Positions 10,683 through 24,874 of a stretch of 54,017 nt of DNA are shown one piece after another. Position numbers and translations under genes: made by a program. This DNA comes from Calocera cornea HHB12733 (taxonomy: Eukaryota > Basidiomycota > Dacrymycetes > Dacrymycetales > Dacrymycetaceae): NCBI GenBank assembly GCA_001632435.1, contig KV423915.1, forward strand, positions 130,508 through 184,524, read 5' to 3'. The notes under the pieces are model-generated. The model saw nothing but the letters and a program-made list of their open reading frames with translations. It searched no databases and was not told where the DNA came from. Position 1 is the first letter of the stretch. Every line of letters begins with the position of its first letter.

Positions 10683-12725
10683 ATGGTGTCATCCTTGAGA
10701 TCTGCAGGACCGGTCCAAGACTTGCGTGGAGTTTACGTCGCTGATCGATCTGTACGTCGTGCAGGCAGTGTCCCGGCGCCAAACGATCTGCCAGACGCGA
10801 CCGGAGTGCGTCGACCCAGAGCCACGGGCCGTGGCCGCACTCAAGGAGATCGCGTTACGTGAGTGGGTCAGACAGTGTCTTGCCATATGGACTGATTCGG
10901 AGACAGAGACACTGCATTGACGAGCCTCGCTATCGTGGAGGCAGGGAACAACCCGACCCCGAGGATCGCCCAACGAGGCGATTCACAAAGCTCACGCCCG
11001 TGAGTGCCATCCTCCGTGAGATACTGGACTTTGATATCTGACGAACGCCAGGTCAAGTGAAAGAAGTGAACTACATGCGAGAGACACTCGTACATCTTCG
11101 ACGTCTCCTGCGTCGGACGTACCCATGAATGATGATGAAGTCGCTTCCATGGGAGACAATGAGGTGGCCGACGGCGAGAGCGTGGTCAGGGATAACCAGT
11201 CCTCTATCAGTATGTACGAACCGCCAGTATCAACAACATGACCATTGAACGATTGACAGGTACGCGTTTTGGGACCGTGTGGGTGCTGCTGCACAAGAGA
11301 GGCGCTCAGGAGGTTGAAGTTGTGCTAAGACCCCGAGTGGATTTGGGCAACATCCCGTTGGATCCTCCAGCAGGAATTCTTCTACCATATGTTTTCAAGG
11401 CCACGTCAAGGTCATCGGTCGAACAAGTGCACCCTTTGGAACAGTTTGTCCCTGAGAGCCATGGGGCCTACATGGTGGCTACGGCGACCCTACCCGTAGT
11501 GTCGTGCGAGGGTATCAACACTGCGTATTACTCGAGACCAGACACGGGCTATCACGTGTTAGGCAGCTTAGCCGACCTCCTCGAACCCGATGGACCGGTA
11601 GTCAACATGCCAGTATTGCGAGGACGAATAATGGAGCCAACTTACAAACATTTTGTGTCCCGCGTAGAGTCGGTGCTTGGGCGATCCTTGGAGGATATAT
11701 CAGAGCGAGCCTATATCGTCTACTTGATCGACTGCTATCGAGAGAATGAGATCGGAGGAACAATCAGCATGTCGCTGGCAATGGCCGACACTGTACCCAG
11801 CAGCGCATTTGGCGGGTTGGGAGCAGGATCGCAAGAGGGGCACGAAGATGGCGGTATAGATGCTGTTCTACAAGCAGTGGGGCAAGCGTTGAGCTTGCCG
11901 AGTTCACCACCGACAAACGACAGAACTGGTGGAGCAAGCGGACCATTGAGCGGCAGGGGTCGTTCTGCACCTGCGCAGGACGATCTTGTACGGCATCCAT
12001 CGCGAATCATAGAGCCTCGCGGCAACGCGGTCGCACGGAGACGCCGAGACGACACGATATCTTCGATTATGAAAGAACCACACTTCCAGCATATCGTCGC
12101 TTACCTTGGAAACCGCTTTCCAAACATCGAGTACCGAATGGCGTCCCAGCTCCGTGGGCCGCTATCTCGCGACCCACCATCCCTTTTCAAGGAGCGGACA
12201 CAAGCATACATGGATGTCTGCGAAGGACTCAATATGGCCAAGATGCGACCCAGCGATAAATTTCTCGCCGTGGATCCGGATTCCGGTTGGACGGGAGAAA
12301 TCAACTGCAGACACGTAGCCGCTTGGTTCAGTTCTTTTCCGCGGGCGAAGGAGCTCGAGCGTGCTACGCTCGTCAATCACCGAGCAGTGCTGATACGATG
12401 GGATCGTCTGTGGACGGACAAGGAGGGTCTCTACCACAGTAAGAAGCATCTTTTGAGTACTGTCGACGCCGAAAGTGGAGTTGTTCGCCAGATGGCCGCC
12501 ATCCGTCTGCTGGGTGTCGTTGGCTATCTTTTCACGACAGACAGCACCAGGCGACAGGCTCTAGTCCCTGCAGGTGTAGAAGACGACTTTCTGAAGAAGC
12601 CGGCCACCAGCAGCTGGAGTTGGGGGGAAGTAGAGGAAGGGATAGACCACTACTTTCCTGAATATGCGGCTAGGACGAGACGACGTAATGCTGCGCCGGA
12701 GCTGCCGACTAACGACTCCGTATAG
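10683..12725 (+). CDS. Hypothetical protein, 630 residues
   Basis: Exons 10683-10858, 10907-10999, 11052-11209 and 11260-12725, introns 48, 52 and 50 nt with good donors (GTGAGT, GTGAGT, GTATGT). Residues 1-140 are Ser/Arg/Asp-rich and disordered. The large last exon has a folded block from FGTVWVLLHKRG through CYRENEIGG (residues ~145-310), a Gly/Ser/Pro linker, a basic stretch (ARRRRDD) and a second folded block (HFQHIVAYLGNRFPNIEYR to SWSWGEVEEGIDHYFPEY). The protein ends on Arg-rich low complexity. Family not recognised; the domain organisation suggests a nuclear or scaffold protein, which is inference. The next 2 kb downstream is a repeat array. Confidence 0.6.
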
Positions 12726-12829
12726 GTATAGTTCGCTAGGCCGTAGATGAATGTTACAGGCATCGTGCGCTCCCTTACTGTAGTTTCATTAAATGGGATG
12801 CCTCAGCTGTGCGCATGATATTGAAGTGA

Positions 12830-14795
12830 GACGACAGATGGAATACAGGTGGGTGATGTTACGCGATTCCTTGGTTCCATTGTCGACTAGAAAAGCTAGT
12901 ATGCGGGCAATTCCGGCCATGTTCATGTCTACTCTGACTGCGATTCCGAGTTCTTGAAGCATCGAGCGCGCAGACGGAACATGTCTCGAAGGTGTTTAGG
13001 CCTCTTTCTTACAGCTTTCAGATTACACAATGGGGACGGGGTAGTGATGTTCCAGTCTGCGCGGTCAGCAATTACGATGATCTTGAAGCGTCGAGCGCAC
13101 AGATGGAACAGGTTCCTATGATGTTCATGAATGTTTCTACGACATTTACCAGACTAGATAACTCGACCGCAGATGATTCCAGTGATGTCTAATCTTCGCG
13201 GTCAGCAATTCCGATGATCTTGAAGTCTCGAGCGTGCGGATGGAACATTATTTCCTAAGATGTTCATGAATATGAGGCAGACTATATAGGTGGATGGCGG
13301 GTCATTCCAGTGATGTTCAGTGTGCACGGTCAGGAAATTCCGATGATCTTGAGGTTTCCAGCGCACAGATAGAACAGGTTTGTATACAAGTGAATGCCGG
13401 GTGATTCCGGTGATGTTCACTGTGCGGGGTCAGAAAATTCCGATGATCTTGAAGTCTCGAGCGCACAGATGGAACAGGTTCCTATGATGTTCATGAATGT
13501 TTCTACGACATTTACCAGACTAGATAACTTGACCGCGGGTGATTCCAGTGATGTCTAACGTTCACGGTCAGAAATTCCGATGATCTTGAAGTCTCGAGGG
13601 CACGGATGGAGCATTTTCCTAAGATGTTCATGAAGGAGAGGCAGGCTATATAGCTGGATAGCGGGTGATTCCGGTGATTTTCAGTGTACGCGGTCAGGAA
13701 TTCCAATGATGTTGAGGTTNNNNNNNNNNNNNNNNNNNNNNNNNNNNNNNNNNNNNNNNNNNNNNNNNNNNNNNNNNNNNNNNNNNNNNNNNNNNNNNNN
13801 NNNNNNNNNNNNNNNNNNNNNNNNNNNNNNNNNNNNNNNNNNNNNNNNNNNNNNNNNNNNNNNNNNNNNNNNNNNNNNNNNNNNNNNNNNNNNNNNNNNN
13901 NNNNNNNNNNNNNNNNNNNNNNNNNNNNNNNNNNNNNNNNNNNNNNNNNNNNNNNNNNNNNNNNNNNNNNNNNNNNNNNNNNNNNNNNNNNNNNNNNNNN
14001 NNNNNNNNNNNNNNNNNNNNNNNNNNNNNNNNNNNNNNNNNNNNNNNNNNNNNNNNNNNNNNNNNNNNNNNNNNNNNNNNNNNNNNNNNNNNNNNNNNNN
14101 NNNNNNNNNNNNNNNNNNNNNNNNNNNNNNNNNNNNNNNNNNNNNNNNNNNNNNNNNNNNNNNNNNNNNNNNNNNNNNNNNNNNNNNNNNNNNNNNNNNN
14201 NNNNNNNNNNNNNNNNNNNNNNNNNNNNNNNNNNNNNNNNNNNNNNNNNNNNNNNNNNNNNNNNNNNNNNNNNNNNNNNNNNNNNNNNNNNNNNNNNNNN
14301 NNNNNNNNNNNNNNNNNNNNNNNNNNNNNNNNNNNNNNNNNNNNNNNNNNNNNNNNNNNNNNNNNNNNNNNNNNNNNNNNNNNNNNNNNNNNNNNNNNNN
14401 NNNNNNNNNNNNNNNNNNNNNNNNNNNNNNNNNNNNNNNNNNNNNNNNNNNNNNNNNNNNNNNNNNNNNNNNNNNNNNNNNNNNNNNNNNNNNNNNNNNN
14501 NNNNNNNNNNNNNNNNNNNNNNNNNNNNNNNNNNNNNNNNNNNNCATAAAGGAGAGGCAGGCTATATAGCTGGATAGCGGGTGATTCCGGTGATGTTCAC
14601 TGTGCAGGGTCAGAAAATTCCGATGATCTTGAAGTCTCGGGCGCACAGATGGAACAGGTTCCTGTGCTGCTCATGAATGTTTCTCTTACAGTTGGCAGAC
14701 TGGACAGCTAGACGGTAGGTGATTCCAGTGATGTTCAGTCTGATTTGTTAGCGATTCCGGTGATCTTAACCTTTCGAGCGCGCAGATGGAGCACA
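12830..14795. repeat. Minisatellite with higher-order repeats
   Basis: Degenerate units of about 100-140 bp carry the core ATTCCGATGATCTTGAAG (near 13071, 13208, 13336, 13437, 13575, 14619 and, degenerate, 14752). Two unit types alternate, one with a TTTACCAGACTAGATAAC tail and one with GAGGCAGACTATATAGGTGG. The segment at about 13087-13195 recurs almost exactly at 13457-13560, a higher-order period of about 366-370 bp. Older, more diverged copies start near 12830. The array encloses the 825-base N run. There are no regular unique spacers as in CRISPR and no coding potential. Confidence 0.85.
13720..14544. other. Assembly gap (825 N)
   Basis: All bases are N. Both flanks are the same minisatellite, so the gap is an unassembled part of the array and the true length is unknown. 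Confidence 0.97.
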
Positions 14796-15101
14796 GTATT
14801 ACGCTCCCATACTAGACAGGCTGACCCTGGGGTTCTGTTGAGCTGTGCATCCATCAGTGGATGCTCGAGCGCTGTAGAAATGGAAGCTGGTGGTTGGAGG
14901 TCTATTGCAGCCGCCGCCCGTGATGTCCGGGAGACTGGGATGACGACTAAATGTGAGGAGCAAGCACATATCCACAATGCATATACTGTATGTATCGTTA
15001 TTGGAATAGGTATGAAATAGCGTAAATATTGACTATGCAAAGAGATGTCGGTGATTGGACTGGACAAGATAGAATGGGACTAAAACTACGTGTGAAGCGT
15101 A
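14796..15101. other. Short region downstream of the array, no gene seen
   Basis: Opposing open frames of about 90-110 codons occur on both strands with no splice support and no recognisable motif. Confidence 0.4.
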
Positions 15102-18100
15102 TCATACTGAATTGAAGTCATTCGCTTGACAGAGGATGTATGAATGAAAAAGGCGATCAAAGCAAGCTTGATTAGAATCCAGGGCGTTGAGAAAATCAGC
15201 TCCAAGATGGATGGTGACGCGGGCAAAGCAAGTCTGTACAGCAAAGGAGGAAAGGTCTCGCGATTTTGCGGACTCTGGTAACGTAGGGAAGAGACCAATC
15301 TATGATATGGTGTGAATAGCTGTAACAGGTCGCTGAAGGAAAAAGGTCACCTTGATGCGGCAGTCACCTATGCTATCGAGACCAGTCGAGTACCGAGCAA
15401 AGTATCTGGCGCGCAGGCTTAGATCGGAGCGAGACCGGGTAATGTCTGAAGGAGCCAACCCATAGAGTTGGTACTGTGCCGCAAGGGTGGATGACAGTGA
15501 AGTGGTGGAGGGGTGACCAGGCGCAAGGATATATCGTTCAAATCGATCCTTAAAACGACGTTCAAGAGGCCCCCACTTGGCTGCATTGTCCCATAGGATG
15601 CGCGTGGAGAGAAAGAGGTGAGGAGAGCGTGTGGTATCGTCCCAGACTCCGTATAGAAAGGCCGGTAGGTTGCGCGCAGCATATCTGGCGTAGAACTAAC
15701 TGATATCAGGTGACAGGGCAAATGAAGAAGGCGGGTGAATACGAACCTGGGCGAGGTATCCACAATCATTGATGCCTTGTTGAAAAGCTGCCATGATGGG
15801 GGAATCAATGACTCCAACCCCACCATACAAGAGAAAATGGCGCAGATCTCGACTAACGGCTTCAACAACGTCCGTAGATAAATGGAACGAAGCGTTGGTC
15901 TGAACGAGGGACGCAATGTGATCCTGAATGCAACGATCAACCTATGCCAAGGTATGTAAACGAAAGGAGAAGGTAAACGAACATGATCTAATACTTGGAG
16001 CGTTGTGATCAGGGTGGTGAGAGCATCATGCTGCTCTAGTTGAAGCATGTCTCGAGTGTTGGGATGAAGGGCGACGTGCCATCTGAAGAGAACGTTGCTC
16101 GCAAGCATATCAAACGCTCTCACAAATGCAAGATTTCGGCAAAGGGTACGCGAACCCTGCTGACCCATATCTGTATGTGTTGCAAGTGCATGAAGCATGA
16201 TGAAGGGAGAGATATCGACGGGCGGGCTACCCCAATGGGCAATGGCCAGGGTGACGAGGATGCCCCACGCTCGGAAATGAGGTAAGAATGGAACGGCATC
16301 GGCGGTATAGGCATGGAAGCCACGATTACCGCCTGGGGTTTTCTGGAAGAACCGAGGGTGTTGTCGCGGGAAAACGAGAAGGGCGGCCTGAAGAGCCACA
16401 CGGGCTGGTCCTGCACCTTCCGAGATGGTCGCCCCTAGCTGCGTTGCTGAGTTGCGGAATGTAGATCTAACGAGTGCGTCAATATAGAGAACTAGTACAG
16501 AGATCGGATTGATGAGTAGACCTACACCTCAACTCGGAAGTGATCTGGATTAAGGCGAGCAATGAATGCCTGCAACCGCTTCTGGGCGGGTGATAGATCA
16601 GCAGTGGCCGCAGGGTCAGAGTCATCTTGAACTAGTTGAAGAAGCTGATTCCATATGTGACGTCCCAAAGATGAGAGGGCAGTATCCGCTTCATCAGCCC
16701 AGCCGGGAGCAGCTTGCATGCGGAAGGGCAGGTTTTGAAGCAAGTCCAGATGGGCAGAAACAGGTCCGTCTCCCAGCGAATAACGAGGCAAGACGAGGCA
16801 AGCCCGCAGTTGCCAGGTTTTGAATGGGTAGATGTCGCTTTGCTTCGGTGTCCATCCTAAGATATGGTTGAGTGAGATTGTGTGATGTGGTGGCAAGGGA
16901 CCCACGAGCGAGGCGGGATCTCTCCGTAGCATGGGGGAAATCCTCCCAAGTGACACGAAGCGGCTGTGAGACGGGCAGTGACGGTACAGACGCTGCATCA
17001 TGATGATGGTCGGAGGTGAGATCGATGACTAGTGTTGGAGGCGGGGCCGGCGACGATTGCCCAGAAAATGGCGTGGTGATGGTTGAATGATGGGGAAATG
17101 GTCGTGCTTCAGGAAGAAATGACACAGACCGTGGAGAATGTACTGGTGGATTTGGGAAAGGAGGCGGAGAGGGTTGGGTTAAGTCAAGAACTTCGGACAG
17201 TTGAGTGGGTGATGCGTCCACGGGCACTTCTTGAGAAACGGCACGGGGTAACTCTGTTGATTGGGTGACAATATACGGAGGGACTCGATGGGCGGAAGAA
17301 TTGACTTGAAAGAGTGACGAGGATGATGGATCCAGTGAAGGAAAACGGGTGAAGGTCGACAAAGCGCTTGCAGGTTGCGCTGAGGGAAGTGAAGCACTGG
17401 GTGGAAGGGGGGAAGAGACTGGGTGGGTCTAAGGCAAGCAGACAATAAGCAGCCAAGAAAGGACCAATGACGGGAGAATCTCACGGCAGGTGACATGAAG
17501 GCCAGACGATCGGGGGAGAAGAAAAGACGATGATCCTGATGCTGATGGTCAGAAAGAGGGCCTTCTTGTGCGAAAGAGGAAGGGTCTAAGGAAGGCCGAG
17601 GCTGTTCGTCGACGGTGGTCTGAGGAGGCACTATACATATGTGACCAAGGCAGCGATGCGGATTATGCTGTATCGTGGGATGTTGATGAGCCACGCCTTG
17701 AAGTACATAGGACGCAAAACAACGATGGAATCCAGGGGATTCGCCGGGAATAGGCCCAAGAATAGAAGCGTATCGTGGAGCTGTGGATGCGTTAGGGGGG
17801 GCCGGTATACAAGAAGAGAGAGATGCGTACCGACGAATGCGACTAGGCGTTCGCGATTTGGAACTCGAGTATCTTTCCATGCAGAGTAGTGTTTCGCAAG
17901 CTGACGTGCCACAGGTTGGTTTGGGTCTATCGGCAAAGCCTTGTACGGGCCAGGGCCTTTGGTGATATCGCGAGGAGCGGAGGGGCGAACCCAGTGGAAG
18001 GGGTAATCAGAGTCTCCGTTTGCGGAAGGCGGAATGGATGATGGCTGTGGGGGAAATTGCAAACCATGGGCTCGGAGGCGAGATTGGATCTGCATTGCGA

Positions 18101-19234
18101 ACTCTTCCAAAGTAGAGTGTGCGGTAAGATCGATGAGAAAGGCAAGGTTGTGTCGCTTGAGAGTGTCGATGAGTCGCTTGAACACATCTCCGACGACACC
18201 ACGATATTGCTGTCTTCGGGGGTCAACGGGAAAGTCTGCATCCCCCGCGATCTGATGATGAAAAAAGTGAGAATGCTGGTATATGACTGGAAGGAAATTG
18301 CCATACTGGCGCGGGGAGGACCAAGATCGTATAAGAACCCGTGTTATCGCTGGAGCGTGCCAGAGAGTGACCGATTCGTCGACTGACATCACGCACCGTG
18401 GCAGATGCCAGTGCGTCTGTCTGCGATTGTCGTGAGTGGAGTAGCCGATCTTGATTGAGAGACAGGTTATCCTGTGTTTCTAAACGCCGTGCAAATGTTC
18501 CACCAATACGAACATTGGATGCCTCCACGGTCCCAAACAGACGGGCAGGATTGGCGACAGGAAGAACGTGGGGAACAGATCGAGGGGCCCGTAGCTGCCA
18601 AGGTGTAGAGGATGTGGAGGCTGCTTGAGCGGGTACATCTGGGTTGGGGAGGGACTGTTGGAAAGCGAAGGCCGGGGGTGAAGCCAGTGCTGTCGAGCTG
18701 ATAGAATGGGAGGGTGGATGAGGTAGAGATGGAGGAAGCGGTGGATGGGAAGGCACCGAGGTGGGAAGAAGTGACAGCTGGGAAGGGGCAATGGTCTGCA
18801 CCGAGGAGTATGTGTAGGAATGGTGGAGGTTGTATGGGAGACCGCATGCGAGACCACTGGGAAGCCAATTTTCGCATAGCAGACTGGGTTGCCAATCGGG
18901 AATACGCTGACATGGGGATGAGGACACCCAGGCAGTGGCATGGCGGGTGAATTGACATACGTTAAAAAAGAAAGGACATTGATTCGCACTGGTGCCAAAG
19001 CGGATGGGCTGGGCGGGTACCGGGTTCCAATGAGACGAGAATGGGTGGTAACAGACACATAACGAGTCGACAGTAACCGTGGTAGTTGTGTTACTCTGTT
19101 GGAAAGGAGTTGTGAAGTGGACCGAAAATATTTGATTCAACTGAACTTACAGGATGATTATGAAAGCGGAAACATAGAGGTGCACATTCCTGACAGTGAA
19201 GAGGGAAGAGGTTGTATGTTGTCGCTGAAGACAT
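15102..19234 (-). CDS. Large multi-exon protein of an Agaricomycete-expanded family, ~1214 residues
   Basis: Complement of 19234-19151, 19095-18397, 18305-17637, 17601-17485, 17428-16906, 16856-16526, 16466-15829, 15787-15747, 15695-15351 and 15299-15102; total frame is consistent. N-terminus: Cys/His-rich (LHCQECAPLCFRFH, then a CPFFF block), then a long Ser/Pro linker. Central block: LPVIYQHSHFF, FLIDLTAHSTLEEF, VRPSAPRDITKGPGPYKALP and YRPPLTHPQLHDTLLFLGLF. C-terminal block: RGFHAYTADAVPFLPHFRAW, RNLPAFLYGVWDD, and an end at FNSV. To my knowledge proteins of this layout are numerous in mushrooms and sometimes annotated HECT-like at the C-terminus; that label is weak and I do not assert ligase activity. 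The junction near 17602-17645 (35- or 44-nt intron) is uncertain. The 91-nt intron 18306-18396 is long and could instead hide a frameshift. Confidence 0.62.
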
Positions 19235-20046
19235 TGGTGGGCTAATACGTTGGCGGGAGAAAAGGGAGGACGGAGTGAGAAAGTGAGTGAAGGGCAAGGG
19301 CAAGGCGGGATAAGTTTCTAAGACACGGGGATAACGCGACGGTAAACATAGCGGACGGGATCCCCTTGAAACAGTCACAATTACGGAGCAGTTGGCGAAG
19401 TCCGATGACGAAGATCGAGAAGGGTTGATGAGAAGAGAGACCCCGGGGGCGAGCCACTGGCGCCGTAGAGGAAAGGGGGAAAAAAGGGCTTAACCGGTAT
19501 CATAGAGTGCACTCCGAGTAACGGTAGAACGGAGACGAAAATGGTTTGTTGCGACACGGGAAGGCAAGAGTGAAGGAGGGGTATGGCGGTTAGGTACGGG
19601 ATGATAAGGGGAACTACAGGAGAAGGGAGGGATGAGGACAGAAACCACGGGAATGTGAGGTATCCGGAAGGAGATGGGAACACGGCGTGGACTTGCGGGC
19701 AAAAGCGGGAATGAGCGGGGTGCAGCCGGATAGCGGAGGCTGAATTGATGCCGAGGACAGGATGAGGGAATTGTGTCCACGATGAGAAGTCATACTTCGT
19801 GCCAGGTCGACCGCGACAAGGCATAAAGTGATGCATGAGCGGAAGCAAATAGCAAGCACCGCCACATTTGGTGGATGGGCGCTCCAGACGTGCGTCCGCC
19901 TCCCACACTCTTGAGCGCCTTCTGGCACGGTCCGATCCGCTATGGGCAGTAAACTCTTTTCGATTGATTGTGCTTGCTCCGCGGTTGTCTGCTCGGTGCA
20001 CAGCTGTCATTATTGTTGCTGGAGGTGACGCAGTGTACGCGAGTAG
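19235..20046. other. Intergenic, no gene resolved
   Basis: Upstream of the long minus-strand gene. Long open frames on the minus strand (to about 20160) have biased Pro/Ser/Leu composition and no motif. A 5' exon of the next plus-strand gene may start near 19942 (ATG GGC AGT) but I cannot place its splice sites. Confidence 0.35.
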
Positions 20047-20656
20047 AGGGCGTGGGCGAACTTGCTGGAGATCTATTCTCGGGCTCTCTGGGGTTCTACC
20101 GATCTGGCACTGGCATATCAAAACCTCGGACTTCTCCATTACAGCTTTCATTTTCAACATCCACTATTGTTGGTACGGTCACAGCCACGCTCCGCATATT
20201 TACGGCAAATGCATCCTGTGTCGTATCGCTGGCGGAGAAGACCTTCTGGTGCGCATGCATCGCCTCATGCCCCGACGCCGCTCTCAATTCGGGCTGGCTC
20301 GATCAGATGTTGCAGGCGCGCCAGCAACGCACCTCGGTGTGGTCAAAACGCTTCTCGCCCAGCCTCGTCATGGTCCGGTCTTCTTTGTTCGTGAAACGGC
20401 TATTCTTTTAGAGCGCTGCGTACTATGTGAAAGCACAATACAACTCAGCCCATCTGATCCTCGTCCAAATCAAGCAAGGTTATAGTCCGCGCCTCAACCT
20501 GTCGATTGCCAAAGCGTGCTGCTTAACTTTAATAGAGCGATTCCAGATTATCAGGCTCTCTTGCGGACGTTACACGGCGAGCAGAATGTCAAGCTATCTC
20601 TCGCATATCCGTGGGCGACGGTTCCGATTCCCTGGCCTCCTGGGAATGAATTATAA
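20047..20656 (+). CDS. Partly resolved gene, helical repeat-like
   Basis: Three coding pieces can be seen but the model is incomplete. An exon from about 20047 reads ANLLEIYSRALWGSTDLA then YQNLGLLHYS, resembling one TPR-type helix pair. A frame to 20419 reads LMPRRRSQFGLARSDVAG, THLGVVKTLLAQPRHGPVFF, VRETAILLERC. The last exon, 20486-20656, after a 66-nt intron, reads NRAIPDYQALLRTLHGEQN and ends PIPWPPGNEL. The join between the first two pieces (about 20170-20235) is unresolved and the start is not identified. Function unknown; the helical repeat reading is tentative. Confidence 0.4.
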
Positions 20657-20877
20657 CCGGGGCCCGAAGCAACCCACATCAGGGGAACACCGCCCGGAGA
20701 GGCATCATCACGCAGTGCTTCTGTCAGGCAATACCGATTATACAGGTATCTGCATATACGTCGTAACGGACACCTCCTGACCAACATGCGAAGTATATCA
20801 GTGCAGGCCTAGTGACACGAGTTAGGCGGTTTCCAACCCCGCCCCGGCCCTCCTGCTTTTAGGCGGCGGTCCTCAAC

Positions 20878-22006
20878 ATGCCGGCCTCAATTCAGAAATC
20901 CGCCGCCCAAAAGAAATGGAAAATGCCTTTCGCCGTCTACACTGGTGCCAGTCAACTGGAGGTATGTGGTTTCCCTCCATGTGAGCTGTCATATCGTGAC
21001 CTAGACGTTGATAGGTCATCACCGTCATAGCGAACTGCGGAACGCAGACGGACCTTGCCACCGACGCCATCTACAACTGGATCCTAGCTAAGCAAGCAAA
21101 AGGACGGACTCGATATGAAATCCTTGGAAAGCTTGAGCTATTGGAGAATAAGGTCAGTATTTTGGTGCCGTGAAGACAGTTTCACTAACAAGCCTGCGAC
21201 AGTTTTTGCCGTTCTCGTCGCTCCATGATTGCTTTCGTGTGGCACGCAGAGCAACCGGACTTCCTCCCTCCAGAATACTGTCTGGAGATGTTCCGTACTC
21301 AGGCCAAGCATCACTCAATATGTTAGTGGAGGAGTCGACTTCGGTGACGATACAAACAAGAGATAGCCCAGTGCCAGCAGAACCGGAACTGAGCCCCGCC
21401 GATAAGTCTCAAAGCTCCGGCCCGGAACCCAACGAACTTTGCCCGACACCCATCGAGACCGGCTTCGCTGACTCGGAGGTCTTGGACTTCGAGGGAAAGC
21501 GCCCCCCACCGCTCCGACTCCGGAATTTGTTGGACGCTCGTCGATCTCGCATGGCTCGCCGCCATTCGATATGCGTAGCCTCACCTGTGTCCCCATTGGA
21601 TGAGGAGGTGTCGGTGCCGTCTCGCAAGAACCCGCTGTCATTCGGCCATATCCGCCGACGATCCAGCATCGGAAGCTCTACCTCCCGAGGTGTAACCTCA
21701 ACAAGCTCTTATCGACCGACGTGGGGCACGCCGAGCGTTGCCTTCGATCCTCCCGCGCCGCCGTCCATGACATACTCGGACTCATCTCCGGACTCTGGAG
21801 TGGACGTTGATTCTCCCGCCAGTCGTCCCTCAACGAGCGCGAGCTCTTACTACGCACCAACGCGCACTCCTTCAGTGACATCTTTCCAAATTATGGACAG
21901 CGTTCGCCAGAGCTTCCAACAAGCCAAGTTTGATCCTGAGATGGCGGAGACGCTATTTCAGGGAACGACTGCCCAAAATTTCCTTCGTATCTTCCGTCCT
22001 GAATAG
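20878..22006 (+). CDS. Hypothetical protein, 341 residues
   Basis: Exons 20878-20961, 21015-21152 and 21203-22006, introns 53 and 50 nt, all phase 0. The first 110 residues look folded: MPASIQKSAAQKKWKMPFAV, ITVIANCGTQTDLATDAIYN, WILAKQAKGRTRYEILGKLE. The rest is Ser/Pro/Thr-rich with many SP/TP pairs (e.g. SPVSPLDEE, SSPDSGVDVDSPASRPS), typical of a phosphorylated tail, and ends with a helix (DSVRQSFQQAKFDPEMAETL). Family not recognised; a regulatory or scaffold role is a guess. It lies 390 bp upstream of the MetAP2 gene on the same strand. Confidence 0.6.
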
Positions 22007-22396
22007 TGCACGTTTTTTAATGTTTCATTCCAGCGGAACCTGCTATGTTGTTCTTGTACTGTTCCTAACGACAATTTTATTTATACCACTCCCAAATCCA
22101 TCTGGGCTGACCGCCCTTACCGAGGGGTTCACAGCGTCATGCCATATACTCGGTAGTCTCGATAACCTTGATCTTTCATGACAGTCGCCGCAGTGCAGTG
22201 CAGTGCAGTCAGACTTGATTAGCGTCTCGCAACAACTAGCGATTGGTGCAAGAGTTCCTCGCAAGTTCGACTTTGCGGGCGGCTGCGTATGACTAAGGGC
22301 CCTTACGTCACCGCGCCTCAAGCGAGAAAGCCTTCCAGGGTTCAAGCGCTCACTTGACAGCGCTCTCTGTGGCGATCCACCGTCAACTTCACCACC
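22007..22396. other. Promoter region of MetAP2 gene
   Basis: No gene. A CAGTG tandem repeat (four units) lies at about 22191-22210. No clear TATA box. Confidence 0.45.
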
Positions 22397-24007
<1,611 letters not shown>

Positions 24008-24874
24008 TCATTTCGGTTCTCGCCATGTGCTTTGTACACTATCTATGCATGTCAGTGATGATCAGGATCGCCTGCTGTGGAACGGCGTAGTTTCGGGTGC
24101 TGGCAGCGTAACAGGGTTTCCATTTTGACAATGCACACCGCTGTGCCTGAGCTCACGAGCACTGCAAAGTCAACGCCGGAAAAAGCAGGGCTAAACATGA
24201 CCACTCCGCTGACAGGTTCGGTCCCTTGAGCGGCAAATCGGAGCATCCGCTCCCGTAAGAAGCTCCGTGGGCCCGCGTCGTATGATTAGGTGATTAGGGA
24301 CGCGGGAAGATTCTAGACTGTGCAGTCGCGCCGGGAATGGCGGGAACACAAAATGACGGCGTTGCGGGGATGAAAATGAAAGTGCGGATGGGCGCTTGAC
24401 AGGACCGCATGGAGATGTGATGGCCCAAACGCGGTGTTGTCGCATAGTCAGGACGGTCTAGTCATCTGATGAAAGCGGTGTTTCCTAGTTTCGAGACCGG
24501 ACGCCTCCTAACTCGAGACCCTAGGGTTCGGTGTCTGAGATGGAAGCAAGGGAGTGTAAGCCTATTCTTGTATCTGTGAGACGTTATTGTTAGGCGGGTA
24601 ACCCGTGTGGCGGCCGCGGAGGGAGAAGCGGAGTGTGGCGGAGGCAGAAAGGGGGTTACTCGGGGATGGCCATGTGATTGGCTGATGGAAAGAGCGCTAT
24701 TTTTGGTGAGGCGCACACCCACGGGCGAAGCGGAAGCTGTCCGCCGCCCCGCCTGCCAGTGGCTCACATCGCACACCCACCCCTCCCCCCGTCCCCTCAC
24801 TCATCATCGACCACACAAGGGTGGAGCACGCCTCGACACTCTTCCCCCCCGTCCTGGTCGTCCCCCTCCCCCCT
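24008..24874. other. Intergenic/promoter region
   Basis: No gene. An ATTGG (CCAAT-box complement) lies at 24677-24681. A pyrimidine-rich leader (about 24770-24870) precedes the next start codon. Confidence 0.45.

Noticed and set aside
13681..14646. Long open frames spanning the first N run
   Set aside because: Open only because N is not a stop; flanks are non-coding minisatellite.
12830..14795. CRISPR-like array
   Set aside because: Repeats are long, degenerate and contiguous without unique spacers, in a eukaryotic genome.
19381..20160. 259-codon minus-strand frame
   Set aside because: Pro/Ser/Leu-biased, overlaps a better plus-strand model and has no conserved-looking segment.
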